9,665 bases of DNA from JAWXBG01 sp034439875 (GCA_034439875.1 JAWXBG010000129.1:1-9665); one strand, 5' to 3'. Shown: positions 1 to 7,662, numbered from the stretch's first letter. The notes: generated from the sequence alone by a model not told the origin. Translations and numbers: made by a program.

Positions 1-144
1 AATGTGATAATGCAGGAATGAGGAAATGTGATAATGAGGGAATTTGATAATGTGATAATGTGGGAATTAGTGAATGTGATAATGTGATAATGTAGAAATG
101 AGGAAATGAGATAATGTGGGAATGTGATAATGTGATAATGAGCG
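1..144. repeat. 8-bp tandem repeat array, left arm (18 units, AATGTGAT-type)
   Basis: The stretch divides without any indel into eighteen consecutive 8-bp units, each starting AAT. The commonest unit is aatgtgat; variants include aatgtggg, aatgagga, aatgaggg, aattagtg and aatgcagg. The plus strand has only one C before position 142, so strand composition is extremely skewed. The array begins at the window edge and may continue upstream. A period of 8 is not a multiple of 3 and TGATAA stops are frequent, so it is not coding. The units change at several positions but never in length. Confidence 0.93.
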
Positions 145-160
145 CCTGATGTTCTAAAAC

Positions 161-320
161 TAATTCCCCCATTCACTAATTCCCCCATTCACTAAAACCC
201 CCTTTCCCTAATTCCCGCATTTGCACATTCCCCCATTTACTAATTCCCCCTTTCCCTAATTCCCGCATTCGCACATTCCCCCATTCACTGATTCCCCCAT
301 TCACTCATTCCTTCAACCTC
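161..320. repeat. 8/16-bp tandem repeat array, right arm, inverted relative to the left arm
   Basis: Nine consecutive 16-bp units fill 161-304 without indels, and a degenerate tenth ends at 320. The type unit is taattcccccattcac. Each 16-mer is two octamers. Read on the minus strand these become aattagtg and aatggggg, the same AAT-initial octamer family as positions 1-144. Units at 193-240 and 241-288 form a 48-bp higher-order duplication. One 15-nt stretch, gggaattagtgaatg (62-76), has its exact reverse complement at 170-184. A 16-nt unrelated spacer (145-160) separates the arms. The plus strand is almost free of G. No open reading frame of note crosses it. Confidence 0.92.
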
Positions 321-697
321 CCCTTTTCACTGCGAAAAATTTATTTTTTCCAATTTTTGGAATTCGTATCCAGATTCATTTTTCTCTGCATTCATTTGTC
401 ACACAATAGCAAAGCAATTGGATGCGAGTAGCAGAAGAAACTCAGAAATATATCGCAGAAATAATTCTGAAGTGACTGAGTATTCTTTCCTTCTTTTCAT
501 CCATCAGAAGTATCCGGTGACACATATTATTTTGTCCCAACGGGGAGAAATTATTTGTCTGGTTAAAAATGGAATGGCTTGAACTGGAAAACTAAAAACA
601 CATTTTTAGTCACCGGGTACCTCTGATGTATGAATACTACATAGATATACATCGTTTAATAGATCTCCTGGTTTTGGTTAATTGGTTTTTTTAAAAG
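321..697. other. Gene-free intergenic stretch
   Basis: No credible coding sequence, tRNA or rRNA was seen here on either strand. The stretch is AT-rich and holds several inverted repeats. ACTCAG (440-445) can pair with CTGAGT (476-481) around an inner CAGAA/TTCTG stem (456-460 with 465-469). The long imperfect palindrome at 498-632 is listed separately. A small palindrome, TTCCAA-TTT-TTGGAA, lies at 348-362. A non-coding RNA or a decayed small element is possible, but nothing in the sequence proves transcription. Confidence 0.5.
498..632. repeat. MITE-like element with 24-bp terminal inverted repeats
   Basis: The 24 bases at 498-521 match the reverse complement of 609-632 at 21 of 24 positions; mismatches fall at the 4th, 12th and 15th bases. 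The conserved core reads catcaga..gta.ccggtgac. The interior of about 87 bp contains a further perfect hairpin, actaaaaa / tttttagt (591-598 with 603-610), which overlaps the inner edge of the right repeat. There is no transposase and no ORF. Length (135 bp), AT-rich core and terminal inverted repeats fit a non-autonomous miniature insertion element. A structured RNA or a protein-binding palindrome would look similar. I see no convincing target-site duplication, so mobility is an inference. Confidence 0.5.
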
Positions 698-732
698 AAA
701 AAAGGCACCCTCAACGGAGGATGCCTTTTTTT
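698..732 (-). terminator. Bidirectional intrinsic terminator downstream of the thioredoxin-fold gene
   Basis: The hairpin spans 704-725. GGCA pairs with TGCC, one C/A mismatch follows, then CCTC pairs with GAGG around an AACG loop. Six A's (698-703) precede it and seven T's (726-732) follow it, so a U-tract exists for transcription in either direction. It lies about 47 nt past the stop codon of the minus-strand gene ending at 773 and most likely ends that transcript. It would also stop any rightward transcript coming from the repeat region. Confidence 0.88.
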
Positions 733-772
733 ATTTAGAAAATTTTTAGAGCGACCTCTAGGGGACCTCTAA

Positions 773-1591
773 TTATTGCTTCATCAACTTTTCTGTTCCG
801 ATGATGTTGCCATTTGACATAAGTGTCACATAAAATATTCCAGACTGAAGGTTGGAGATGTTTAGTTCCAATCGCTGCATTCCTGGATTCATGATTCCAG
901 CTTGTACATACTCCACTTGTCTTCCAAGTGCATCTGTTACCAACAATTCAATCATAGTGGCTTGAGTGAGACCGATGTTTACAAAGCTAAGATCAGTTGC
1001 CGGATTTGGCGATATACCAAAATCAGCTACTACCGCCGACTCATCTACATTTACACTACAAGATAGCTCAACCAATGCCTCTTCAGGAAAATTGGCTTCA
1101 AGTGTTTGAATACCCGAAATAGGCCAAATGTCATGATTCAACAGAATATTTTCCGGAGAAATCGCTATGATAGTTGGAAATGCAGATGGGCCATATGCAG
1201 CATGAACCGCAGCTCCACCACCTACTAAGCCACTAGCTGATGGATATGGATTGTCCACATCAATTCCCGCCCAAGCTTCAAATTCGTGGGTTTGTTCTTC
1301 TGTTCCCTCGTATTCTACTCCAAGTACGATTACATTTCCTTGATTACAACCGTATTTGTGATAGAACTCGTTCACAGTAGGAGCATTCGCAGCGCAGGGT
1401 CCGCACCAGAATGCAAAAAAGTCTACAAGCACCCATTTTCCGGCTGCTGTATAATCATATAAGGTATGCACATCGCCATTTAGGTCTGTAATGGTGAAAT
1501 CAGGAACGATGTCGCCTTCGTCAAAGGTTACTTGGGCAAAGGATGCTGATCCTATCAGCACAAGGCAAAGTAATGTGTAGATTTTTTTCAT
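773..1591 (-). CDS. Exported TlpA/thioredoxin-fold protein with T9SS C-terminal sorting domain
   Basis: A 272-residue protein. Residues 1-20 are a classical signal peptide ending SASFAQ. Residues about 25-165 are a redoxin/TlpA-like thioredoxin domain: the active-site motif WCGPC is at 62-66, with catalytic cysteines C63 and C66, and the expected cis-proline is P139 in SAFPT. Residues about 190-272 form a T9SS type A sorting domain starting ISPNPATD and ending in the usual G(I)FYVTL...EKLMK pattern. The family does thiol-disulfide exchange. The tail predicts export across the outer membrane by T9SS, so the likely site is the cell surface or medium rather than the periplasm. Partner and substrate are unknown. 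The start is the Met of the signal peptide; its leader has no Shine-Dalgarno, as usual in this phylum. It is transcribed divergently from the lipoprotein gene and followed by a strong terminator, so it is probably monocistronic. Confidence 0.93.
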   Translation of the reverse strand: MKKIYTLLCLVLIGSASFAQVTFDEGDIVPDFTITDLNGDVHTLYDYTAAGKWVLVDFFAFWCGPCAANAPTVNEFYHKYGCNQGNVIVLGVEYEGTEEQTHEFEAWAGIDVDNPYPSASGLVGGGAAVHAAYGPSAFPTIIAISPENILLNHDIWPISGIQTLEANFPEEALVELSCSVNVDESAVVADFGISPNPATDLSFVNIGLTQATMIELLVTDALGRQVEYVQAGIMNPGMQRLELNISNLQSGIFYVTLMSNGNIIGTEKLMKQ

Positions 1592-1613
1592 GTAAAATTG
1601 ATTTTGGTTTGTA

Positions 1614-1621
1614 CGAAGATA
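1614..1621 (-). promoter_or_regulatory. Possible -7 element of the thioredoxin-fold gene
   Basis: On the minus strand the bases read TATCTTCG, seven of eight matching the Bacteroidota -7 consensus TAnnTTTG. It lies 22 nt upstream of the ATG, so the predicted leader is very short. No clear TTTG-type -33 element is seen at the usual distance upstream, so this is tentative. Confidence 0.35.
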
Positions 1622-1826
1622 GAGTGAATGCTAGTGCAGATGTCCCTTTTCATGTTCTATTGTTGGTTGGCTATCTGGGCTTGTGATGGTTGGTATTGGA
1701 CAGGATGGTATTTTTCAATAATGAACTATTTGCGCGTATTTAGAGGTAAATATAAATTGTTATTACTCATGTAGGGCTAATGAACATTGATGTTTAAGCT
1801 TTTTTTGCCAGAAATTGGAAAATGAG

Positions 1827-1856
1827 TTGTCGCGTCAATTCTTTGTGCCATGTTTG
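1827..1856 (+). promoter_or_regulatory. Possible -33/-7 promoter of the lipoprotein gene
   Basis: CATGTTTG at 1849-1856 matches seven of eight positions of TAnnTTTG. A TTG at 1827-1829 lies 19 nt upstream, within the normal -33 to -7 spacing for Bacteroidota. The ATG is 25 nt downstream. The match is short and could arise by chance. Confidence 0.28.
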
Positions 1857-1881
1857 CATTCAACAATAGCTGATTAAAAAC

Positions 1882-2589
1882 ATGAAAAACTTGATTCCTA
1901 ATATGCACTCATGGACACGACTAGCACTTATTTGCTTTTTTGCGCTAGCCATTTCTTGTAAGAAGGATTCACAGTCGGAATCTTATATCTACGGTAAGGT
2001 CCGCGATTACTATACGCATGAGCCCGTTCCATTTGCCCGCGTGGGTGTTATTATGCATAAGAATACAGACATTTTCACAACCACCGAAACAGTCGTAGAT
2101 ACTTTAATTGCATTTGGTGACGGCGGCTTTCGCCTCGATCGGTCAAAATATGAGGACCTCCAGCGCGTGCACAATGCAACTGGCTTTTACGTTTGTGCAG
2201 ATGGTCCTATTGTCGGGGGTGAAGATTTTTATGATGATAATTGCAGCACAGGTGCTTTTTTTATCCCTAATCAGCAAACGCCTATCTTATGCGACATTAC
2301 TCCGCTGGCATGGGTTCGCATTTTTGTGAATGATGAGGATCTACCGAATCCAGAAGTCTACAAAATTAATTTCTTTACTCCATGGTCTTGGCAAGGAGCT
2401 ATTGGAACGTTTCCGGAAAATTACGATCCGGATAATGGTTATGTTGCACAAGTTGCACCGATGCAAGAAGTCGAACTTACAGTCAATCTTTTTTATTGGG
2501 ATGAAGAAGGCAATTCACACCTCCTAGATTCTAGTCTCGTGTTCCAATCAACAGGTCTAGATACGGTCGACGTGTGGTTCGACTATTAG
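1882..2589 (+). CDS. Lipoprotein with carboxypeptidase-regulatory-like domain, function unknown
   Basis: A 235-residue protein. A type II signal peptide occupies residues 1-25, with lipobox A-I-S-C and lipidated C26. It is followed by KKD, a charged stretch resembling the lipoprotein export signal known from Bacteroidota, so surface exposure is possible. Residues about 36-110 look like a carboxypeptidase-regulatory-like beta-sandwich: YGKV...EPVPFARVGV at 37-56 and the turn GDGGFRL at 79-85 correspond to the usual start and 'D-G-x-F' turn. The second half (about 140-235) is also beta-rich, with a WVRIFVND strand, and may be another sandwich. Cysteines at 105, 121 and 137 could form a disulfide. 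No catalytic motif is visible, so a binding or structural role is more likely than an enzymatic one. The leader is A-rich without Shine-Dalgarno. The 176-bp gap with a hairpin before the next gene argues against a tight operon. Confidence 0.88.
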   Translation: MKNLIPNMHSWTRLALICFFALAISCKKDSQSESYIYGKVRDYYTHEPVPFARVGVIMHKNTDIFTTTETVVDTLIAFGDGGFRLDRSKYEDLQRVHNATGFYVCADGPIVGGEDFYDDNCSTGAFFIPNQQTPILCDITPLAWVRIFVNDEDLPNPEVYKINFFTPWSWQGAIGTFPENYDPDNGYVAQVAPMQEVELTVNLFYWDEEGNSHLLDSSLVFQSTGLDTVDVWFDY

Positions 2590-2694
2590 TCTAACTCTTT
2601 TTTCCGAATGCGCATTTATAATTTTCTTTTTGATTGAGGTGTTTTTCTAAGTGTAATTCTGGTAATATGCTTAGCTATGTATAGCACAGCTATG

Positions 2695-2724
2695 CACGAA
2701 TGTGCCGTCATCCATTCGTGTTTT
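2695..2724 (+). terminator. Probable intrinsic terminator after the lipoprotein gene
   Basis: CACGAATG (2695-2702) pairs perfectly with CATTCGTG (2713-2720) across a 10-nt loop and is followed at once by TTTT (2721-2724). It lies about 105 nt past the lipoprotein stop and about 40 nt before the next ATG. The U-tract is short, so termination may be partial. A leader-region regulatory hairpin for the downstream gene is the alternative. Confidence 0.5.
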
Positions 2725-2765
2725 GAATTAAAGAGGGCGGACTGAATAAACTAAAAAACTTTAAC

Positions 2766-5700
2766 ATGCTTACAAACTATCTAATCCATCATGGACGGCC
2801 CATTCTATGGCTATCTGTGTTTTTCATCGCACGTCTAGGCGAGGCCTCAGCCCAACTTGACAGCCCGTACACCTATTTAAATGAAGCGGAAATACACACC
2901 GGCTATTTCTACCCACAAGCATTTCATCTCGAGGATGTTCCGAATGGTACTTCGTATTCTCAGTTGACGCCGGCTCAGTTCAAACAATTAACTATGCAGG
3001 TAAAAAAGGCACAAACACAGGGCAACATACCGGAATTGGCTGAACTCAGAAGAGCCGTACAAACTTTTGTTGAGGAAGACAATGCGATTGCAATTGTGGC
3101 CTTCGATCTAAATGTTCAGGATTTCCGTGAGGATGCTTTTATTGATGGATCTCTCTTGTTTGAGAACGGATATCTTTATGATATAACCAACAATTTTGTC
3201 TCACCATATGAAGAGAAAAAAATGTTCTTTGCCGGATTGCACGAGGAAGAATTGGTTGGCATGGATCACCAATTTGTAATGGATCCTTCCTGCTATTTTT
3301 CAAATATGGTATTGCCCGAATCGATTCAGGTTGATTTTGATGATGGTATTGGTTTTCGCAGCATGAATTGGTCTCAAATTTATACAGTTCATTATTCTGT
3401 TGTGGATGAAGAGAAGTGGATTCGATTCCGCTCCACCCGTAATGGTCTTGAAAGTTATTCGGGCATGAAATTACTTGTCCGTGCAGGAGGAGGGGGAATA
3501 TTGCAACCTCACTTGCCTCCTCTTGAATGGATATCTGAATCTTGTTTTGATGACCCAAATTTCCCTTGGCAATTTGGAGTTACAGTTGAGAACAAATGGG
3601 TGCAAGGAAATGCATATACGCTATGGAGTGATGATGGAATATTCGATAAGCCATTCATTTTTGTCGAAGGGATAGACTTTGCAAATCACCGACTACCCGA
3701 TAGGAATGGAGAATTTGGATGGTTTGAATTTAGTAGTGGTCTTTCTGATGAATACGATTTTTTGGAGCACATGCCTGTCTTAATCAATGAGCTAAGGGCA
3801 AATAACTATGATATCATTTTACTCGATTTTAGGAAGGGTGATGACTGGATTGCATACAATTCAATGTTGCTTATCAAATTGATTGATTTGGTGAATGCGC
3901 ACAAAGTGGGAAAGGAGTCGAATGTGGTAGCCGGTGCAAGCATGGGTGGTCAAATCACCAGGTATGCTTTGAGATATATGGAGCTCAATGAAATGAAGCA
4001 TTGTACACGACTATGGATTTCTCTCGATTCTCCTCATACAGGAGCATACATTCCGCTTTCACTGCAAGAATCAATAAAGTGGCTCGCTCAATATAATGCG
4101 GGGGCCGAGTATTTCATAGATGAATACTTGCTTGAGCCTGCTACCCGACAAATGCTCGCTGTACAGGCATTCGAAATGGATATCCACGAGGCATATTACA
4201 ACGAAATAAATGCAATGGGTTATCCCCAGAATATGCGCAAAGTTGCAATCGCAAATGGAAACGGATTCGGAAATGGAATGGGATATTATCCTGGCCAACC
4301 TATGCTGCAATATGATTGCGACCTTTCGTATACTAATCCAATTCTGAGATTTCACCTCCATACGTTGCCGGGCGAAGAGTGGACTCTTCCTGTTCCTCCT
4401 TACACTACGCATTACAAAATTGCGGAGTTAACTTATTCGGAAAAGAATAACGGATTATTGGAATTTTTGCAAGAGGGTTCAATTGTACAACACAATAAGA
4501 AGATATTTAATACTGATTTCTTGAATATCCCAAATTTTGATTTGGCACCAGGAGGTACTAGGACTTCTCTTCAAGATTTCGTGAATTCAATTAACGGTGG
4601 TTTGCCCTCAGAGTGTGGACAAATTTCCAATTATCTGAGTTTTCACAACTTTATTCCAAGTACTTCGGCTATTGGCTTGTGGGGTGTTGATCCAACCGTC
4701 AATGCCAGTGAATACATGAGTGATAATCCCGGGAGCTGCCCTTTCGACAGAACTTATTTGGCCCCGGGTACATCAAACCAACGCCACTCAGAACTAACCA
4801 TTGCTGAATTGGGAAATATCCCATTTACCTTGGAAGAGGTTTTGAATGGCGAAAATCATATTGGCAGTGATTTATCGAACGAATCGCCCTTGGGAGCTCT
4901 ATTCAACTATGGTGCTTTGGGTGATTTCATTTTACCTGATCTGCATGTTCATCAGGGTGGACAATTATATATGAATGGATTTCCAGGTCTGGTGCATTTT
5001 GATGAGGAGGGTCCGCTTCTTGCCCACCTTGTGATGCAAACTTCTGAGTGCTCGAGTTATGTCTTAGTTGACAACGGAGGATATTTTGGAATGGGTTATT
5101 CTGATGCCTCTGCTACTGCCGAACTCATTATTGGCGATATGGGAGTGCTCGAAATGGGAGAAGGCGGAATACTGGAATTACATCCACAGAGTACTATCAG
5201 AATCAAAACTGGAGGTGAGCTTCGACTCTCAGGAGGAGAACTTCGTCTGTGGGGCGCGGCTTCCATTATTGTCGAAGAGGGCGCGCGGATTATAGTGGAT
5301 GAAAATACCGACTTGACTCCAATAAATGGTTTCAGCACATTAACCTTAGGTGGACACATTGTATTTGAATCGAACTACTGCAATTTAGAATTGATTGAAT
5401 CAAACAGTTCAGGTATAGTCTTAGCTTTGAATTCTGCGAATGATCAATTTCTTGGCAACTGGAGCAACAAAGTGATAATACAGGGAAATGATCCCAACCA
5501 CGTCTCAATAATAGTTCCCGAAGGAAAATGGTTGCGGCCTTTTTGGGGGCTTGGAGAATTAGAAATTATAAACACAACAATAGAATTGGATGGTGAACTT
5601 CATGGTATCTGCAAGTCAGATTTTGATGGAGTCAGGTTCATAGGAGGCGGCGACCTGAAAATCGAGGCATATAATGATTTGGACAATTGTGCATTCGAAG

Positions 5701-7424
5701 GCGTTGATCTCAAAGCGATATTTACTTCAAATATGATGCTCCATATCGATGATTGTTCTTTTGCAAGTGGATCCCAAGTTCACACATCCGGAGGAGGCTA
5801 TAAGCTGAGAGATTGTGTTTTCGAAATAGGCGAGGGGCAACCTTGCATCGGTTCGCATCACTTAACTCTTGGAAGTTCGGTTCAAAACTCTGTCTTCGTA
5901 GATGTAAACGAGGGAATTTTTGATGATAGTAATGTTGATCTAACGCTCAAGGGTTGTTCTTTCAACAGTAACCTCATTGCCGTGCAAAAGATTGGCGGCA
6001 GATTAAATCTGAGATGCAATGAATTTAACAATAGCGATTGGTGGGCTGTTGTTGCTGGCGAATATTGCTGGCTCAACATGAGTGCAAATCACGCTGCCGG
6101 TTACAATCATTTTTTAGACAATGAAGTAAACATACTTCTTGAGAATGCATCTGCAATTGATTTGAAAAGAGGCTACAATACTTTATCGGCTTTTTATGAT
6201 ATGAATATTATCGGCGATATAGCCGGACGATACTGTCAAACAGGCTCTTCTAGTGCAGTATATCTCGACGCGACAAGGAATGCATGGTCATACGCACCAA
6301 TACCTGTGCAACCTTCTGCGGCCTTTATCAACATCGAAACGGCTAATGAATGTGAGGTGCTACTTATCACAAGCGACCCTGTTGTTAACGCATCTTGTGG
6401 TGAACAAGACAGCGGTGGAATAGTTCCTGTGAAATCTTTGGCCACTTCGATCGAAGTAAACAAACAAATTGACGAGGTTTTTTTGAAGACCGAAGATCCT
6501 GGAAATCCATTGATATTTAGTTCACATTTCATTGGAGTAGAACTTCAGGAAGCCTTGGGAGAAGCCGCTTCGTATTGCACAACATGGAACGAAGCAGGTG
6601 ATGATGAAGTAGCTGTGGATCTGTTTTATCAAATTTTGAGTAATGATCTGGATAGAACAAATGCTGATATTCGTTGGAGAATGAAGTGGGGACAGCGTTA
6701 TATGAAAATTAGTTTGGAGAATTTGTTCTCTAGTGGTTTCGAGAGTTCAATTCAAAATCAAACATCGTTTTCTTCCAATGTTGATCGGTACGTGCAGATA
6801 TTAAATGTAATGACTGATTTGAATGTTGCGGATTCAACCTACAGTGATCAGTTTTACCTAGAAATGGATAAAGCCCAACTTTTCAGACTCATAGGTAAAC
6901 ATAATATTTGTCTAGAATTACTCCAACGCACGGACGATTGTCAATTGGATTCATTGGAGCAAGCCCACCTGAACTTTTGGATTTCTCGTCTGCAGGAGGA
7001 AACTGCCTTGATAGCCGATATGAGCGATTTTGTGCAAAATCAACTCACGTATGAAATTGATTCAACGCTCTTTGAAAATGCGATTGAGTATTTGACCGAT
7101 CAATATTACTTCGGGGCACATATATTCAGCCCTTCCGACATTACTTATGCACTCTGCGAAAGCTGGGATATAAAGTCAGACGATGGGAATAATAACCTTT
7201 GTGAAATATCCCCCAATCCAGCGACAGATTTCATTAGAATTGCACAATGTGATGAGCTAGAATGGGTGCGTTGGGAAATCTATGATGTGCATGGAAGAAT
7301 TTTGAAATGGGGAGCTCTGAATAATGGACATCTTATTTCGGTGGAAGGAATAAATCGAGGAATTGTATGGTTAAAGATTTATTCCGAAACGGGCTTTGAA
7401 GTTCATAAGGTAGTATTGGGATAA
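2766..7424 (+). CDS. Giant secreted alpha/beta-hydrolase (lipase/esterase-like) with beta-helix and T9SS sorting domain
   Basis: A 1552-residue protein. Residues 1-29 are a signal peptide ending ASA-Q. Residues about 30-285 form an unrecognised N-terminal region. Residues about 290-640 are an alpha/beta-hydrolase domain: strand FIFVEGID (297-304), ILLDFRKGDD (351-360), and the nucleophile elbow GASMG (390-394) with S392. After it comes SLDSPHTGAYIP (419-430), as in PGAP1-like lipases and esterases. H627 in SFHNFIPSTSA is a candidate catalytic histidine; the acid is uncertain. Residues about 720-1200 are Gly/Ile/Leu-rich strands typical of a right-handed beta-helix, with a repeated C-x-F ladder. 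Residues about 1225-1470 look largely helical. Residues about 1479-1552 are a T9SS type A sorting domain starting ISPNPATD. An ester-hydrolysing surface or extracellular enzyme is inferred; the substrate is unknown. The chosen ATG is the only one giving a signal peptide. The leader is A-rich and lacks Shine-Dalgarno. No frameshift is seen. Confidence 0.92.
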   Translation: MLTNYLIHHGRPILWLSVFFIARLGEASAQLDSPYTYLNEAEIHTGYFYPQAFHLEDVPNGTSYSQLTPAQFKQLTMQVKKAQTQGNIPELAELRRAVQTFVEEDNAIAIVAFDLNVQDFREDAFIDGSLLFENGYLYDITNNFVSPYEEKKMFFAGLHEEELVGMDHQFVMDPSCYFSNMVLPESIQVDFDDGIGFRSMNWSQIYTVHYSVVDEEKWIRFRSTRNGLESYSGMKLLVRAGGGGILQPHLPPLEWISESCFDDPNFPWQFGVTVENKWVQGNAYTLWSDDGIFDKPFIFVEGIDFANHRLPDRNGEFGWFEFSSGLSDEYDFLEHMPVLINELRANNYDIILLDFRKGDDWIAYNSMLLIKLIDLVNAHKVGKESNVVAGASMGGQITRYALRYMELNEMKHCTRLWISLDSPHTGAYIPLSLQESIKWLAQYNAGAEYFIDEYLLEPATRQMLAVQAFEMDIHEAYYNEINAMGYPQNMRKVAIANGNGFGNGMGYYPGQPMLQYDCDLSYTNPILRFHLHTLPGEEWTLPVPPYTTHYKIAELTYSEKNNGLLEFLQEGSIVQHNKKIFNTDFLNIPNFDLAPGGTRTSLQDFVNSINGGLPSECGQISNYLSFHNFIPSTSAIGLWGVDPTVNASEYMSDNPGSCPFDRTYLAPGTSNQRHSELTIAELGNIPFTLEEVLNGENHIGSDLSNESPLGALFNYGALGDFILPDLHVHQGGQLYMNGFPGLVHFDEEGPLLAHLVMQTSECSSYVLVDNGGYFGMGYSDASATAELIIGDMGVLEMGEGGILELHPQSTIRIKTGGELRLSGGELRLWGAASIIVEEGARIIVDENTDLTPINGFSTLTLGGHIVFESNYCNLELIESNSSGIVLALNSANDQFLGNWSNKVIIQGNDPNHVSIIVPEGKWLRPFWGLGELEIINTTIELDGELHGICKSDFDGVRFIGGGDLKIEAYNDLDNCAFEGVDLKAIFTSNMMLHIDDCSFASGSQVHTSGGGYKLRDCVFEIGEGQPCIGSHHLTLGSSVQNSVFVDVNEGIFDDSNVDLTLKGCSFNSNLIAVQKIGGRLNLRCNEFNNSDWWAVVAGEYCWLNMSANHAAGYNHFLDNEVNILLENASAIDLKRGYNTLSAFYDMNIIGDIAGRYCQTGSSSAVYLDATRNAWSYAPIPVQPSAAFINIETANECEVLLITSDPVVNASCGEQDSGGIVPVKSLATSIEVNKQIDEVFLKTEDPGNPLIFSSHFIGVELQEALGEAASYCTTWNEAGDDEVAVDLFYQILSNDLDRTNADIRWRMKWGQRYMKISLENLFSSGFESSIQNQTSFSSNVDRYVQILNVMTDLNVADSTYSDQFYLEMDKAQLFRLIGKHNICLELLQRTDDCQLDSLEQAHLNFWISRLQEETALIADMSDFVQNQLTYEIDSTLFENAIEYLTDQYYFGAHIFSPSDITYALCESWDIKSDDGNNNLCEISPNPATDFIRIAQCDELEWVRWEIYDVHGRILKWGALNNGHLISVEGINRGIVWLKIYSETGFEVHKVVLG

Positions 7425-7462
7425 ATATAATTTTATACCCTTGCTTCAGTGCGGTCTTAGTT

Positions 7463-7504
7463 ACCCTGCATTGGATTCCTGCGAATTCAATGCAGGGTCT
7501 TTTT
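7463..7504 (+). terminator. Strong intrinsic terminator after the giant hydrolase gene
   Basis: A 16-bp stem, 7463-7478 with 7483-7498, closes on a CTGC loop and has only one G-T wobble. It is followed by CTTTTTAT. It begins 39 nt after the hydrolase stop. It separates that gene from the next and shows that the downstream coding sequence cannot sensibly start before about 7505. Confidence 0.95.
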
Positions 7505-7662
7505 ATCTTCCTGTTTTCATTCAAGATTCGGTGTTCAATGTTAAACAAAAGTATTTTTTATTTGGAAATAGGGGGGGAGTTGATGTGAGTTGTCATTCCC
7601 TACAACATCCAACCGAGACAATTATGCCCCAAATTGCACCGATTTTCAGTTTATTGCTTTTC

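Noticed and set aside
1..320. CRISPR array
   Set aside because: The repeats are 8 or 16 bp, directly abutting, with no unique spacers of constant length and no cas genes. They are simple tandem arrays.
348..362. Small palindrome TTCCAA-TTT-TTGGAA as a terminator
   Set aside because: The stem is short and AT-rich, and no U-tract follows on either strand. There is also no gene ending nearby.
753..771. Direct repeat gacctcta spaced by 11 bp just after the thioredoxin-fold gene
   Set aside because: Two short copies near a stop codon carry no clear function and could arise by chance. It could not be linked to an insertion or operator.
2672..2679. TAGCTATG as a -7 promoter element for the giant hydrolase gene
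   Set aside because: It matches seven of eight consensus positions but has no -33 partner at the right distance. The hairpin at 2695-2724 stands between it and the gene.
3139..3558. Minus-strand open frame of 139 codons
   Set aside because: It lies wholly inside the giant hydrolase gene and has no recognisable domain or signal. It is a shadow frame.
7441..7662. N-terminal extension of the STN protein from a TTG codon
   Set aside because: The extension is encoded by the strong terminator of the preceding gene and lacks protein-like features. A clean signal peptide starts at 7663.
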